Origin: Chrysemys picta bellii
Lineage: Eukaryota > Chordata > Testudines > Emydidae
Length of the DNA: 64,000 nucleotides
Assembly: GCF_011386835.1 (NCBI RefSeq)
Contig: NC_088791.1
Span: forward strand, 125,154,943 to 125,218,942
Reading direction: 5' to 3'
Under the pieces are notes generated by a model. That model saw nothing but the letters and a program-made list of their open reading frames with translations, searched no databases and was not told where the DNA came from. Made by a program: the position numbers and the translations under genes. Below, piece after piece: positions 53,856-63,660 of the stretch; the stretch's first letter is position 1, and each line of letters opens with the position of its first letter.

Positions 53856-54619
53856 GAGGAGGAAGAGTTGTTAATACAGAGCAATGATCTCAGATTGAGG
53901 CCTGCAGGCAGTATTGCAATGGAAATAATTAAAACGATCCCACTTCCATCAGGCAGTCAGGAGAGAAAACTATGGTGATATCCTCTCAAATGTTGGTTAC
54001 ATAGATTTTAGCAATTCTAGATGGGTCTGCTGCTGATTTCCATGGGCTTCGGCTTGGGCTCTGTGTGACTAATACACAAACACTATTGGTGTCCTGTGCC
54101 AGTTTATGCAGAACAATGGCTATAAAGGCAAATGAATGAAATCATCGCCTCATCGGACAGTTCTGACCCCTCAGCTCTTAGGCACGCAGCCTGAGAAAAG
54201 CTGGAATGGGCAAACCCACATTCACAGACAGCTGCTTTTGTCATAAACTCTTAAAATGCTTCCCAGCTAACTCACTCAGAAAATCTACTGCCAGCCAGCT
54301 GTCAAATCCAGAATAGACCCAGTTCAAATCCAAACACCCCCACCCCTTCTTTTTCCAAACTGCTGTCCTGAGTCACATTTCAGGATTATGCAAATTCTGC
54401 TCTCCTCACTTCCTATTCTCTCTCTGCTGCTACAAATACACATAATTATTCTCCTGTGTAGCAGCATATGTCTGTGTGTTTCCCCCCTAGTACAGTAGCA
54501 GTAATGTGCCCATTTATCAGGCCAGGCAGCCATTTATTGTTTCGTGTATTACTCATCAGTTGAACAATATTGGATTTGAAAAGCTTCACAGATTCAATGA
54601 AAATATTTTAAAATGTTTA
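53856..54619. other. no repeat recognised; candidate unique sequence
   Basis: 54080-54300 shows no repeat signature and no long open frame. It is a candidate for conserved non-coding sequence only by exclusion. Confidence 0.3.
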
Positions 54620-54745
54620 TTATTTGTATTACCGTAGCCCCTAGAATCCACAGCTGAGATCAGGGTCCCATTGTGCTAGGCTCTGTACAATCACACAGTA
54701 AGAGATAATGGTCCCAGCTCCAAAGTGCTTGCAGTGTAAAGGTTA
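54620..54745 (+). repeat. ancient amniote retroposon tail
   Basis: 'ttatttgtattaccgtagcc', 'gggtcccattgtgctaggct' and 'gtcccagctccaaagtgctt' in order. The family is also seen at 16010 (reverse), 20120 and 39475. Confidence 0.55.
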
Positions 54746-54763
54746 GGAGAGGAGAGAGGCAAA

Positions 54764-55074
54764 GGGTATGTCCACTCTGCAAAGAAAACCCCAAGGCACC
54801 AAGTCTCAGGGGATGTCTACACAGGGATTAAAAAACCCATGGCTGGCGTGGATCAGCTGACTTTGGCTCACGGGGCTTGGACTGCAGGGCTGAAAAATCA
54901 TTGTGTAGACATTTGGGCTTGGGCAGGAGCCCAAGCTCTGGAACCCTGTGAGGGTGAAAAGTACCAGAGCTTTTTTTTTTTAGCCCAACAGCCCAAGCCC
55001 CATGAGCCTGAGTCAATTGACCCAGGTTCTGAGACTCGGTGCTGCAGGTTTTCCTGTGCAGTGTAGACATACCC
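54764..55074. mobile_element. Harbinger-type MITE
   Basis: Starts GGGTATGTCCACTCTGCA and ends GCAGTGTAGACATACCC, inverted. Flanking AAA on both sides would be a slightly altered TWA-type 3-bp target. The interior contains a second GGGATGTCTACACAGGG block and reciprocal 'cacggggcttgg' and 'caagccccatga' stretches, suggesting an element within an element. It is non-coding. Confidence 0.6.
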
Positions 55075-55105
55075 AAAGGGATTTGCTGAAGGTCATGCAC
55101 CCATA

Positions 55106-55455
55106 AAGCTGGTAGAAAAATTTCTGACTGAACGGTTTGTCCTGGAAAAAATGTCGTCGTTTAGACTAAACTGCAATATTTCACTTGAATGCACTGATTT
55201 TGACACAACTTTCAAAGGAAATGTACTGAAATGAATTGTTTTGACTATCATTTTTTGTTTAGTTTTGACTTGTATTATTATAATGTTTTGACATTATCAA
55301 AATGAAACCTTTTGATGTTTCCAAATCAAAACGTTTTGGGATTTCTGTTCTGTGAGAATTTTTTGTTTTTGACTTTTGTTCTTAATTGGAACATACAGAA
55401 CTTTTGAAGTGTTGGAATTTCCCGTGGGGTGGAAATTCTGTTTTCCGACCAGCTC
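55106..55455. mobile_element. TA-flanked AGAGCTGGT-family MITE
   Basis: Left AAGCTGGTAGAAAAATTTC after TA, right GTTTTCCGACCAGCTC before TA. The interior is rich in 'gttttgac' and 'caaaacgttttg' blocks, as at 33337. It is non-coding. Confidence 0.6.
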
Positions 55456-57764
55456 TACACACCAGTTCATTGGTAGGCCTAGGAATAAGAACCCATGTCT
55501 TTTGCATCCCGGACCACTGCCCTGTCTACTGGATCACACTGTCTTTAAGATTTAGATTTAAAACAATTCTGTTTTCTTACTACCTCTGACTTGCTGCTGT
55601 GTCAGTCGCTGTATTTTGGGGGCCAGACTATGATCACAGGTGTGCAAAAGGGGGCACAATAGTTCAAGGACCCACTGCCTTTCAGTCCTCAGTGCAGTGG
55701 ATCAGCACAATGGAATTCCTTGTGCTTAGGGAGGGCAAAGATTCTGTATGGCTAGTGCTGCTGATAGAAGTTACTAAGGGGTGAGGAGAGTTGGGGCAGG
55801 TGGTTAGTGTGGAGCAGAGAGGAGCACTTTACCTACCTCACGGGTGTTGCAGCAGCCCTGTTCCACTAGCACTCTGTAGTGCGCCGTGTGGCATGGTACC
55901 TGGAGCTCCTACTGTGGTGGTGCATCCTCTCACCTCCTCAAATGCCAGGCTGTGCCTTGGTCACGGTCAAGCCCTGAGTGTTTTATTTGTATAGCGCTGT
56001 GATACCCACAGAAGGTTTGGGATGGTTATTATTAATAGGCACTGCAGTTGAGATTTTTAAAGTAACTAGAGGATTTAAACACATGATTCCCATTGAAATT
56101 AATGGGGGTAATGTGGCTAAATGCTAGCCAGCTTTGAAAATCTCAACCTATCTGCTACACTGTATTTACCATGACAGAGAAAACTGTGTGGAGATTTTCC
56201 AGGTTCCAGAGTTCATAGAATCCACTCCATGTGACTGGCAATGTAACTTTGTTCCCCGCAGAGCCAACATTGCTATGGCAGAGTGAGCTGCCAGCAACAG
56301 CACTAGCAGCTATGTTGTGACTGCAGATTCACTGCTGCTGTTGAGGAAAGGGATGAGGCAAGCTTGATTTTTTTTCAGATCCCAGGTTGATTTCTGTACT
56401 GCTGACAACTAGAGAACCATCTCTTAACCTGAACGCTGCGGTGGAAGCTAATGAGGCAGCACTGGTGCCATATGTTCAATGACACACTGGCCGCCTTTTG
56501 GCTCTTGGTCGGGGACCATCCCAGCTTACCGCTGCAGTTGTGCTCATTGGAGGCATTCGAGCTTATTCTGTTTATATGAGTGGGAGCTGCTGGGAGGGTT
56601 TTCTCCTTGAGGGCCCCATGATTTTGGAATTCACTTTTCATCCCAGACTGAAATACTGCTGCTGGGGATCCGGAGTTTTGAAGGTCTCGTTTTGTAATTC
56701 TTTGCTTGCTGATCGAGTGGTGAGGGAGTTGCTGCTGGTTTGGTTTATTATGAATTACATATTGCGTGAATGGCAAGGGGCCTAGAGTCTGGAATAGGCT
56801 GGATGTTTAAATTGAATAAAATAAATATTGGGCCCCACTATGACATATTTTTTTTCAGCCTAAGTATAACCACACTTTAAAGGATTGTGTGACATGAGGG
56901 CAAGTAGAAAATTTCCCCTTTCAGAAAATGGGACAGTACTTTTCTGTCTATTTATATTTTTTGTACAGGTTGGGGCCAGATACGTTCCTTTGATCATGAA
57001 TTGCAGCTCGTCTGTTACCAGCACTATTTCATACTTCATCTTCTTTTTTCCTTTTGATCTTTCTCTGTTACTCTTACAACTTGTGCTACGTGAGGGGAAT
57101 AAGTAAATTTGAGACCTGCATTGGCACTAGAAAGGTAGATCTCTCCAGTTAGTAAATTACTTTAGTTGGATGTCTTGGAAGCTTGTCCAGGTCCCAGAGT
57201 TTAGTGGTTCTGCTGGATAGTAAAACTAAAAAGTTTGTCTGGCATGAATCTGACACCATCTGCATAGAATTTCTGTTGCACTTGGCTTGCCATGATTTGG
57301 TGTGTTATAGAGCAAGTCAGTCTCACTAACATTCAGTTTCTAGGCCTTCAGGAGTAAACCGTAGAGATTATTGGAAAATTCAATGATTTTTCATTCTGAT
57401 CTCCAGGACTTTAGTGTTCCAATTTATAGTTGATTATAGTCTAAATTTCAGCCCATAAGGGCTAAATGTTCCCCTCCTCCCCAATGGAAAAAACCCACAG
57501 GAGAGGGAAAATATATAGGACAACCTAAAGAAATCACCTGTGCAGAGAAATCAACTAAATTTCTTCTGAAGGCAGAAGAGCTTGCAGCTGCCCGGAGGGG
57601 GAAGGAGTTCTGTCCTAGAAATCCCACACTGTTTGCTAATCCGTAGGCACATTGGGACCCAACATCATGGATCACAAGATACCCATGCAGTGTCCCTGCC
57701 ACATCAGAGATTTTTTTTTTTCTAGGCTTCCCCTCTTATTGGCAGCATGGCTTACCCAAGAGTA
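55456..57764. other. no gene; one small fold-back element
   Basis: 56049-56157 contains a palindromic element ('gagatttttaaagtaactag' with 'cccattgaaattaatggggg' and 'gctttgaaaatctcaacc'). Around 56375-56785 both strands have open frames of about 95-133 codons that overlap completely. Neither has a recognised motif, and an AATAAA follows at 56816-56821. I do not call a gene. Confidence 0.35.
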
Positions 57765-58030
57765 GAGCTGGTCAGGAATTCTCCAACAAAACCCTGTTTT
57801 ATTGGAAAATGCAGATTTCTCAAACTGAGATGTTTTGCAAAAATATATCTGGTTTGACGAGCTGCAGGCAGGGTTCCAACAGAAACCTGCCTGGTTTGCT
57901 CCTAGCTCAGCTGGTGGGCTGCTGGGGACCCCTGGGGGTCTGCTCTGCGGCAGGGAGTCTGGAAGCCTTGAGAACTCTAGGAGCAGGGAGCCCTGGCTCC
58001 CAAGGCTCCTGGCTCAGCCGTGGCCCCCAC
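57765..58030. repeat. AGAGCTGGT-family MITE, incomplete
   Basis: Starts GAGCTGGTCAGGAATTCTCC after TA, followed by family-like 'aaaaccctgttttattgg'. It then runs into G/C-rich sequence ('ctgggggtctgctctgcgg'), and the right end is unclear. Confidence 0.4.
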
Positions 58031-58255
58031 AGCTTTTAGGCTTCCAGCGTCACAATTTTTGGAGCCTGTTAGCTAGTGCTGTCCTCTCCTCCACATCACC
58101 CAATTGGGACATGGCAGGAATTTGTTGAGGGTGCGGGGGGACATGTTCAGATTCAGTAGGGCCCTATAGGTCGATTTAGCTAAATCTAACTCGGCAAGCA
58201 AACCAACCATATATTTTAACAAGTCTGAGACCCTCACATATATAGATTAGCGATG

Positions 58256-58550
58256 CCAACTCTTACGATTTTATCACAAGTCTTGCAATATTTGGAGTTT
58301 CTATTGAAGCTCCAATTCCTGAAATCATATGATGTGAGAATCTCCGCTTTCATTTTTTTAAAGGAAACTTTCTAACCCTCATGGTTACAGAGGAAAAGCT
58401 TGAAAATGTGACCAAGTTCATGTCAAAGGCTCAAACTAGAAAGTGTTTTTTATTTTTATAATATATATATATATATATACAAATTTGAAGCCAATCTCCT
58501 GATTTTTGGGGACTGACTTATTTGTGAGAATATGAGATTGGCAGTACTGA
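58256..58550 (+). mobile_element. hAT-like MITE (TGCCAA family)
   Basis: Starts near 'gatgccaactcttacgattt' and ends 'gaatatgagattggcagtac', inverted. The interior has 'tcatatgatgtgagaatctc' and 'tgatttttggggactgactt'. A (TA)n run of about 11 units lies inside (58461-58480). The flanks do not show a duplication. Confidence 0.5.
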
Positions 58551-59385
58551 AACGATGTATGAGACTGTGCCCTGTCTTGACTTGGGAAAAGCATCCCATT
58601 AGAAAATGTGTTAACCACCATGTTATAACTAGCGTCATGTTAAATGCAATTTTGTTCTGAGTGTAGATGTGCTAGTTGATTGTGGTTAAAGCCAACTGCA
58701 ACCAGCTAGCAGGGTTTTAAGCTCCCTGTTAACCCTGGGTTCTAAATTGAGTTTAGCATTGTATGAGTTAGAAAATGTGTCAATTAACACATTTTCGAAT
58801 ATGATGTAGACATGGCCCTTGATTAGAGCAGGATGACTGGATAGCTCAGGGAGTTAATAATAGGATGCTCAGCATCTCATCTTTAAGACCCTGCATCAAC
58901 TTTGACCCCAGGTGAGTAGTGAACAAAAGTCATTACAATCTGTCATCTGCTTGCTGGCTTATATTAAACAAAATGGTGGGATGTGAGTGCCATTTTTTGT
59001 TTTTGTTTTACTGATGAAACAAGTCAGTGGCTGAGCCAGGGAGACCTCTTAGGTCTCCTTATTCCCAGTCTTGCACTTTGGTCACAAGATTAAACTTCCC
59101 CTTGAATTTTCATCTATATTGTTTATTTCTAGAACTGTTTACAAATCGCTCTTAAATTAAGGTGTATGTGGACTGTAAATTATGATTTTACATTATTTAT
59201 ATAGTAGCTTCAACATTTTGTACCATCTTAAACTGATTACAAGTACCTAGGTGGAGGGATTTCGTACAACTCCGTTTCTATCAATGGGGGTCGGGTCATT
59301 GTGCAAGCATGTACCAGCTTCATCTGTCTGAAGCAGCACTAAGGTACACCCCTGGCTTGAACTGGTTTCCATCATATACAGGGTT
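58551..59385. other. no gene; possible small MITE
   Basis: 58660-58820 has ends 'gtgtagatgtgctag' and 'atgatgtagacatggccc', loosely inverted, and could be a decayed MITE. The remainder is unassigned. Confidence 0.35.
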
Positions 59386-60288
59386 TAAGAACATAAGAAT
59401 GGCTCTACTGGGTCAGATCAAAGGTCCATCTAGCCCAGTATCCTGTCTACTGGCAGTGGCCAGTGCAAGATGCCCCAGAAGGAATGAACAGAACAGCTAA
59501 TCATCAAGTGATCCATCCCATGTTGCTCATTCCCAGCTTCTGGCAAACAGAGGCTAGAGACACCATTCCTGCCCATAGGCGCCAACTCTGGGGTGGAGCA
59601 CCCATGGGGAAAAATTGGTGGGTGCTTAGCACCCACCGGCAGCTCCCCCAGCTCGCCTCCGCTCTGCCTCCTCCCCTGGGCGCACCACCGCATCCTGCTT
59701 CTCTCTCCCCTCCACCCCCCCCAGCGCTTGTGCCGTGAAATAGCTGATTCGCACAGCAAGCGCTGGGAGGGGGAATGCGGCGTTCTTGGGGAAGAGGCTG
59801 AGGCGGGGATTTGGGGAAGGGGTCCAATAGGGGCAGGGAGGGGGTGGAGTTGGGGCGGGGACTTTGGGAAAGGGGTTGGAATGGGGGCGGGGCAGAGGCG
59901 GGGAAAGGGTGGAGTCGGGCGGGGCAGGGGCGGGGGTGAGCGAGCACCCACTGGTGGCGGGGAAAGTTGGGGCCTATGTTCCTGCCCATCCTGGCTAATA
60001 GCCATTGATGGACCTATCCTCCATGAATTTATCTAGTTCTTTTTTGAACCTTGGTATGGTCCTGGCCTTCACAACATCCTCTGGCAAGGAGTTCCACAGG
60101 TTGACTGTGCGCTGTGTGAAGAAATACTTTTATTTGCTTTAAATCTGCTGCCTATTAATTTTCACTTGGTGACCCCTAGTTCTTGTGTTATGAGAAGTAG
60201 TAAACAACATTTCCTTATCTACTTTCTCTATACCAGTCATGATTTTATAGACCTCAATCATATCTCCCCTTAGCAGTCTCTTTTCCAA
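59386..60288 (-). mobile_element. CR1 LINE 3' end, split by a hAT MITE
   Basis: On - the element ends '...gccattcttatgttctta'. It contains the reverse complement of 'gtccatctagcccagtatcc' and 'gaatttatctagttctttttt' and of a block encoding the last, poorly conserved part of the CR1 transcript. It is the same subfamily as the 3' region of the copy at 32713-33154. It is 5' truncated near 60288 with no intact reverse transcriptase. Removing the hAT at 59574-59978 restores a continuous CR1 sequence. Confidence 0.8.
59574..59978 (+). mobile_element. hAT MITE (CATAGG family) nested in CR1
   Basis: Ends CATAGGCGCCAACTC and AAGTTGGGGCCTATG. The perfect 8-bp duplication TTCCTGCC lies at 59566-59573 and 59979-59986. 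Its 405-bp length is nearly identical to the 403 bp of the copy at 47231, and the subterminal 'gagcacccatggggaaaaat' is shared in inverse orientation. It is G-rich, and its open frames (up to 191 codons across the border) are artefacts. Confidence 0.85.
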
Positions 60289-60355
60289 TTATTCATTTTA
60301 TGCCTTGTGTAACCCAGTTTGGTTCAATGGCTCTGAGCAGCCCCACTATAAAAAT
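60289..60355. other. short spacer
   Basis: Sequence between the 5' truncation of CR1 and the left end of the DIRS-like element. Confidence 0.4.
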
Positions 60356-61312
60356 TGTTCTTCTTAGAGTGCTTGCTCATAGCTATTCCAGTTAGGTGTG
60401 TGCATGCTGCGTGCACGGCCATCGGAAAGCTGTTCCCTAGCAGCATCTGTTGGGTTGGCTGTGGAGCCCTCTGGAGTGGTACCTGCATGGCGCTCAATAT
60501 ATACCCCTGCTGAGCTGGCGCCCTCTCAGTTCCTTCTTACTGCCTGTGAGAGTTGTTGGAACTGTGGCGTCTTGCTCTGCAAGTTCTCCACGTTCCCTAG
60601 TTCTATAGATAGTTGTTGTTAGTTTGGTTTGTAGTTCTTGTTTTGGGTTTTAGTTAGTGTTAGTCGTGGTGGGGGGTTATCCTCCACCCTGACTTTTCTT
60701 CTCAGGGGCTCCATGCCCAAGTCCCCAGGATTCAAGGCCTGCAGGTCCTACTCTAAGCCCATGCCAACGGGTGACCCCCATGACTCTTGCCTAAAGTTTC
60801 TGGGGGAGGCTCATCAAGCCGAAAAGTGCAGGATCTGCAAGGGGTTTAGTCCTCTGACTAAAAAGGAGCAGGACTTTCGCTTGAAGCAGCTCCTTATGGA
60901 GGTGGCACTTAGTCCCCAGCCTCCTTCGGTGCGGCAGGACCCGGCAATGAGCTCTTCGTTACTGGTGTTCCTGGCCCAGGTACCGAGCCAAGAAATCTGC
61001 AGAGCGGCGACTTGGTCCTTGGTGCATACCTTCGCCTTGCACTATGCCATCGTCCAGCACGCCAGGGACGACGCAGCCTTCGGTAGAGTGGTACTGCAGT
61101 CAGCACTTCTTCACTCCGACCCCACCGCCTAGGTAAGGCTTGGGAATCCCCTAATGGGAATCGATATGAGCGAGCACTCGAAGAAAAAAAAAAAGGTTAC
61201 TCACCTTTGTAACTGTTCTTCGAGATGTGTTGCTCATTCCAAACCGGCCCCCCTTCCCCTCTGTTGGAGTAGCTGGCAAGAAGGAACTGAGGGGGCGCTG
61301 GGTCGGCAGGGG
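60356..61312 (+). mobile_element. DIRS-like tyrosine-recombinase retrotransposon, internally deleted
   Basis: The left end has 'gagtgcttgctcatagctat' and 'tccagttagg'. Near the right end is the inverse 'cctaatgggaatcgatatga' and 'gcgagcactcgaagaa', then a further inverted block matching the left internal sequence ('ggaactgagggggcgctggg' against 'ctggcgccctctcagttcc'). Terminal inverted repeats plus an internal complementary region are typical of DIRS elements, which integrate by tyrosine recombinase and leave no target duplication. The coding part is reduced to about 0.4 kb (60713-61132). Reverse transcriptase, RNase H and most of the recombinase are gone. Confidence 0.6.
60713..61132 (+). 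pseudogene. DIRS ORF1 N-terminus fused in frame to recombinase C-terminus
   Basis: From the ATG at 60713, about 85 residues show a Gag-like start with Cys pairs (KACRSYSK, DPHDSCLKFLGE, AEKCRICK) and a KKEQDFRLKQLLMEVAL helix. After about residue 85 the frame continues into EICRAATWSLVHTFALHYA, which I read as the C-terminal part of a DIRS tyrosine recombinase, and ends at the stop 61130-61132. Thousands of bases that would normally separate them are missing, yet the frame is kept. The protein would lack polymerase and a complete recombinase active site. Assignment is by recalled motifs; the fusion point is approximate. Confidence 0.55.
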
Positions 61313-61410
61313 CAGGGCCGGCACAACCCATTAGGTGACCTAGGCGGTCGCCTAGGGCGCTACAATTTAGGGGGCAGCAACCGCGGCGGTATTTCGGCGG
61401 CTCCACAGCT
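61313..61410. mobile_element. hAT fragment (CAGGGCCGGC-type end)
   Basis: Starts CAGGGCCGGCACAACCC directly at the right end of the DIRS relic and continues with the G/C-rich 'ggtcgcctagggcgctac'. The other end was not found, so it is truncated or decayed. Confidence 0.4.
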
Positions 61411-61612
61411 GACCCAACGGCTGCCACTAGGGGTTGAACTTGCCATCTCTTTATCACCCATGCTTCTGCACCACACAGCATTGTGGGTTGCACCATAGTC
61501 TATACTGTCTCAGTGGCATCCACTTGTCACAGGCTACCTCTGAGAGACTGTTCCACACCCTTCCAAACACTCCACAATCTGGACTGTATCTCATGTTCAA
61601 GCTCACTGTCCT
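61411..61612. other. unassigned spacer
   Basis: About 200 bp between a hAT fragment and a CR1 3' end. No recognised feature. Confidence 0.4.
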
Positions 61613-62096
61613 AGAATCATAGACTTTAAGGTCAGAAGGGACCATTATGATCATCTAGTCTGACCTCCTGCACAACGCAGGGGACTGAATCTCACCCACC
61701 CACTCCTGTATCAAACCTGTGTCTGAGCCATTGAAGTCTTCAAATCATGGTTTAAAGACTTCAAGATGCAGAGAATCTTCCAGCAAGTGACCCATGCCCC
61801 ATGCTGCAGAGGAAGGCGAAAAACCCCAAGGGTCTCTGCCAATCTGCCTTGGAGGAAAATTTCCTTCCTGACCCCAAATACGGTGATCAGCTAAACCCTG
61901 AGCATGTGAGCAAGACTCACCAGCCAGACACCCAGGAAAGAATTCTCTGTAGTAACTCAGATCCCACCCCATCTAACATCCCATCACAGGCCATTGGGCA
62001 TATTTACCGCTAATAGTCAAAGACCAATTAATTGCCAAAATTAGGCTATCCCATCATACCATCCCCTCCATAAACTTATCAAGCTTAGTCTTGAAG

Positions 62097-62283
62097 GGAG
62101 AGGGATACCTCAGTGATTTGAGCATTGGCCTGCTAAACCCAGGGTTGTGAGTTCAGTCCTTGAGGGGGCCATTTAGGGATCTGGCACAAAAATCTGTCTG
62201 GGGATTGGTCCTGCTTTGAGCAGGGGGTTGGACAAGATGACCTCCTGAAGTCCCTTTCAACCCTGATAGTCTATGATTCTATG
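62097..62283 (+). mobile_element. tRNA-derived SINE (CrySINE-like)
   Basis: The 5' part is tRNA-related, with an A-box-like TACCTCAGTGA (62106-62116) and B-box-like GAGTTCAGTCC (62149-62159), the internal Pol III promoter. A tRNA-unrelated body follows ('gagggggccatttagggatc', 'ggggattggtcctgcttt'). The end 'gatagtctatgattctatg' is a CR1-like tail, the usual way such SINEs borrow a LINE's machinery. It lies inside CR1 61613-63041. No clear target duplication was seen. This family, as I know it, is characteristic of cryptodiran turtles and supports the host assignment. Confidence 0.75.
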
Positions 62284-62355
62284 TCTTTTTTTTTCCCCCA
62301 CTACCCCCCCTGGAAGGCTGTTCTAGAACTTCACTCTTCTGATAGTTAGAAACCT

Positions 62356-62938
62356 TCATCTAATTTCAAGTCTAAACTTCCTGATGGCCAGTTTATATCC
62401 ATTTGTTCTTGTATCCACATTGGTACTGAGCTTAAATAATTCCTCTCCCTCCCTGGTATTTATTCCTCTGATGTATTTGTAGCGTGCAATCATCTCTCCC
62501 TTCAGCTTTCTTTTGGTTAGGCTAAACAAGCCAAGCTCTTTGAGTCTCCTTTCATAAGACAGGTTTTTCATTCCTTGGATCATCCTAGTAGCCCTTCTCT
62601 GTACCTGTTCCAGTTTGAATTCATCCTTCTTAAACATGGGAGACCAGAACTGAACACAGTATTCCAGATGAGGTCTCACCAGTGCCTTGTATAATGTATA
62701 ATAACACCTCCTTATCTCTACTGGAAACACCTCGCCTGATGCATCCCAAGACCGCATTAGCTTTTTTCACGGCCATATCACATTTGCGGCTCATAGTCCT
62801 CCTGTGATCAACCAATACTCCGAGGTCCTTCTCCTCCTCTGTTACTTCCAACTGATGCGTCCCCAGCTTATGACAATAATTCTTGTTATTAATACCTAAA
62901 TGCATGACCTTGCACTTTTTACTACTATTAAATTTCAT
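62356..62938 (-). pseudogene. CR1 ORF2 C-terminal region, frameshifted
   Basis: From 62938 downward one frame carries CKVMHLG, HQLEVTEEEKDLGVLVDH and AVKKANAVLGCIRRG, then a frame change near 62700 leads into LYKALVRPHLEYCVQFWSP, LEQVQRRATRMI and ERRLKELGLFSLTKRKLKG, ending at 62356. These are the region after the reverse-transcriptase palm and the C-terminal domain of CR1 ORF2. Outside the frameshift the blocks are well preserved. The enzyme is not functional, since the palm and endonuclease are absent. Confidence 0.85.
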
Positions 62939-63041
62939 CCTAGTATGATATCCCGGTCCTTCTCTGTATTGGCAATACCTCCCAGCTTTGTATCATCCAC
63001 AAACTTTATTAGCACATTCCCACTTTTTGTGCCAAGGTCAG

Positions 63042-63660
63042 TAATGCCGTGACCCAACTGCCAACGTACTTGAACAGGTCCGTCTGGTTTAGTCTCACTC
63101 CATTAATCTGTGCAATTTCCCTATAGCACCTCTACTGATCCCCAAAATGTCAGTCTTAGTCATGCACATTTTCATCCCATGCCAGCTTAGCTGGTCATAC
63201 CATTGGTTTACAATTTCCTCTAGGGCTTCTTTTGAGGATGCCCTTATTGTTATGTCATCTGCTTATAGCTGCTGCTTACCTTTTCCCATTAGGACCTTCC
63301 TGCTGACATGGCACATCAATATAATAAACAGCAGTGAATTTAGGGCTCACCCCTGGTGCAGTCCAACTTTCACTTCAAAAGGACTTACCATTCCCAAACA
63401 TGTTTGGAGCACTGATTAGGTGAGCTGTACAGAGCATTCACCGTAGTCATTAAATCCTCAAATATGTCATTTCCTCAGCACTGATGTGAACATCTTGTTG
63501 TTGTTTGTTGTATGCCTTTTCTAGGTCTATAAATGCCCAGAAGCTATCCTGCTAGTACTCTTAGATCACTGTCAGACTTCATTTTACCACTGATAGGCTC
63601 ACTGTTGCATAGAACACTTATCAAGCCATTTGTTTAATGTGGCTGTTAAGAGGATGCAAT
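63042..63660 (-). pseudogene. RTE-type LINE reverse-transcriptase relic
   Basis: On -, motifs appear in order but in changing frames: FWAFIDLEKAY (motif A, near 63510-63545), EVKVGLHQG with ALNSLLFIILM (near 63310-63380), ADDITIRASSKEALEEIVNQW (motif C region) and INGVRLNQTDLFKYVGS (near 63050-63110). This order and wording fit the RTE group, distinct from CR1. The Tyr before ADD (63254-63262) is replaced by a stop (63263-63265), and there are frameshifts. It abuts the CR1 truncation point at about 63041. Confidence 0.65.

Larger units (their letters stand above)
61613..63041 (-). mobile_element. CR1 LINE, 5' truncated, with nested SINE
   Basis: The 3' end on - is the reverse complement of 'agaatcatagactttaaggt' (ending in the CR1 octamer-type tail CTATGATTCT). 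It runs up through the 3' untranslated region ('ggtccatgatgatcat'-like, 'tgcacaacgcagg') to the ORF2 C-terminal region at 62356-62938, and is truncated at about 63041, where RTE-type sequence begins. A tRNA-derived SINE (62097-62283) interrupts the 3' region. It is a different CR1 subfamily from the copies at 31327 and 59386, judged by its tail. Confidence 0.85.

Noticed and set aside
56375..56785. Overlapping open frames of 133 (-) and 95 (+) codons followed by AATAAA
   Set aside because: Both strands are open over the same bases and neither shows a known domain. The AATAAA alone is not evidence in AT-rich DNA.
59430..60005. 191-codon open frame on -
   Set aside because: It spans CR1 untranslated sequence and the nested hAT MITE and ignores both element borders.
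62097..62170. Possible tRNA gene at the SINE head
   Set aside because: A and B boxes are present but they continue directly into a SINE body and CR1-like tail, and no cloverleaf is complete.
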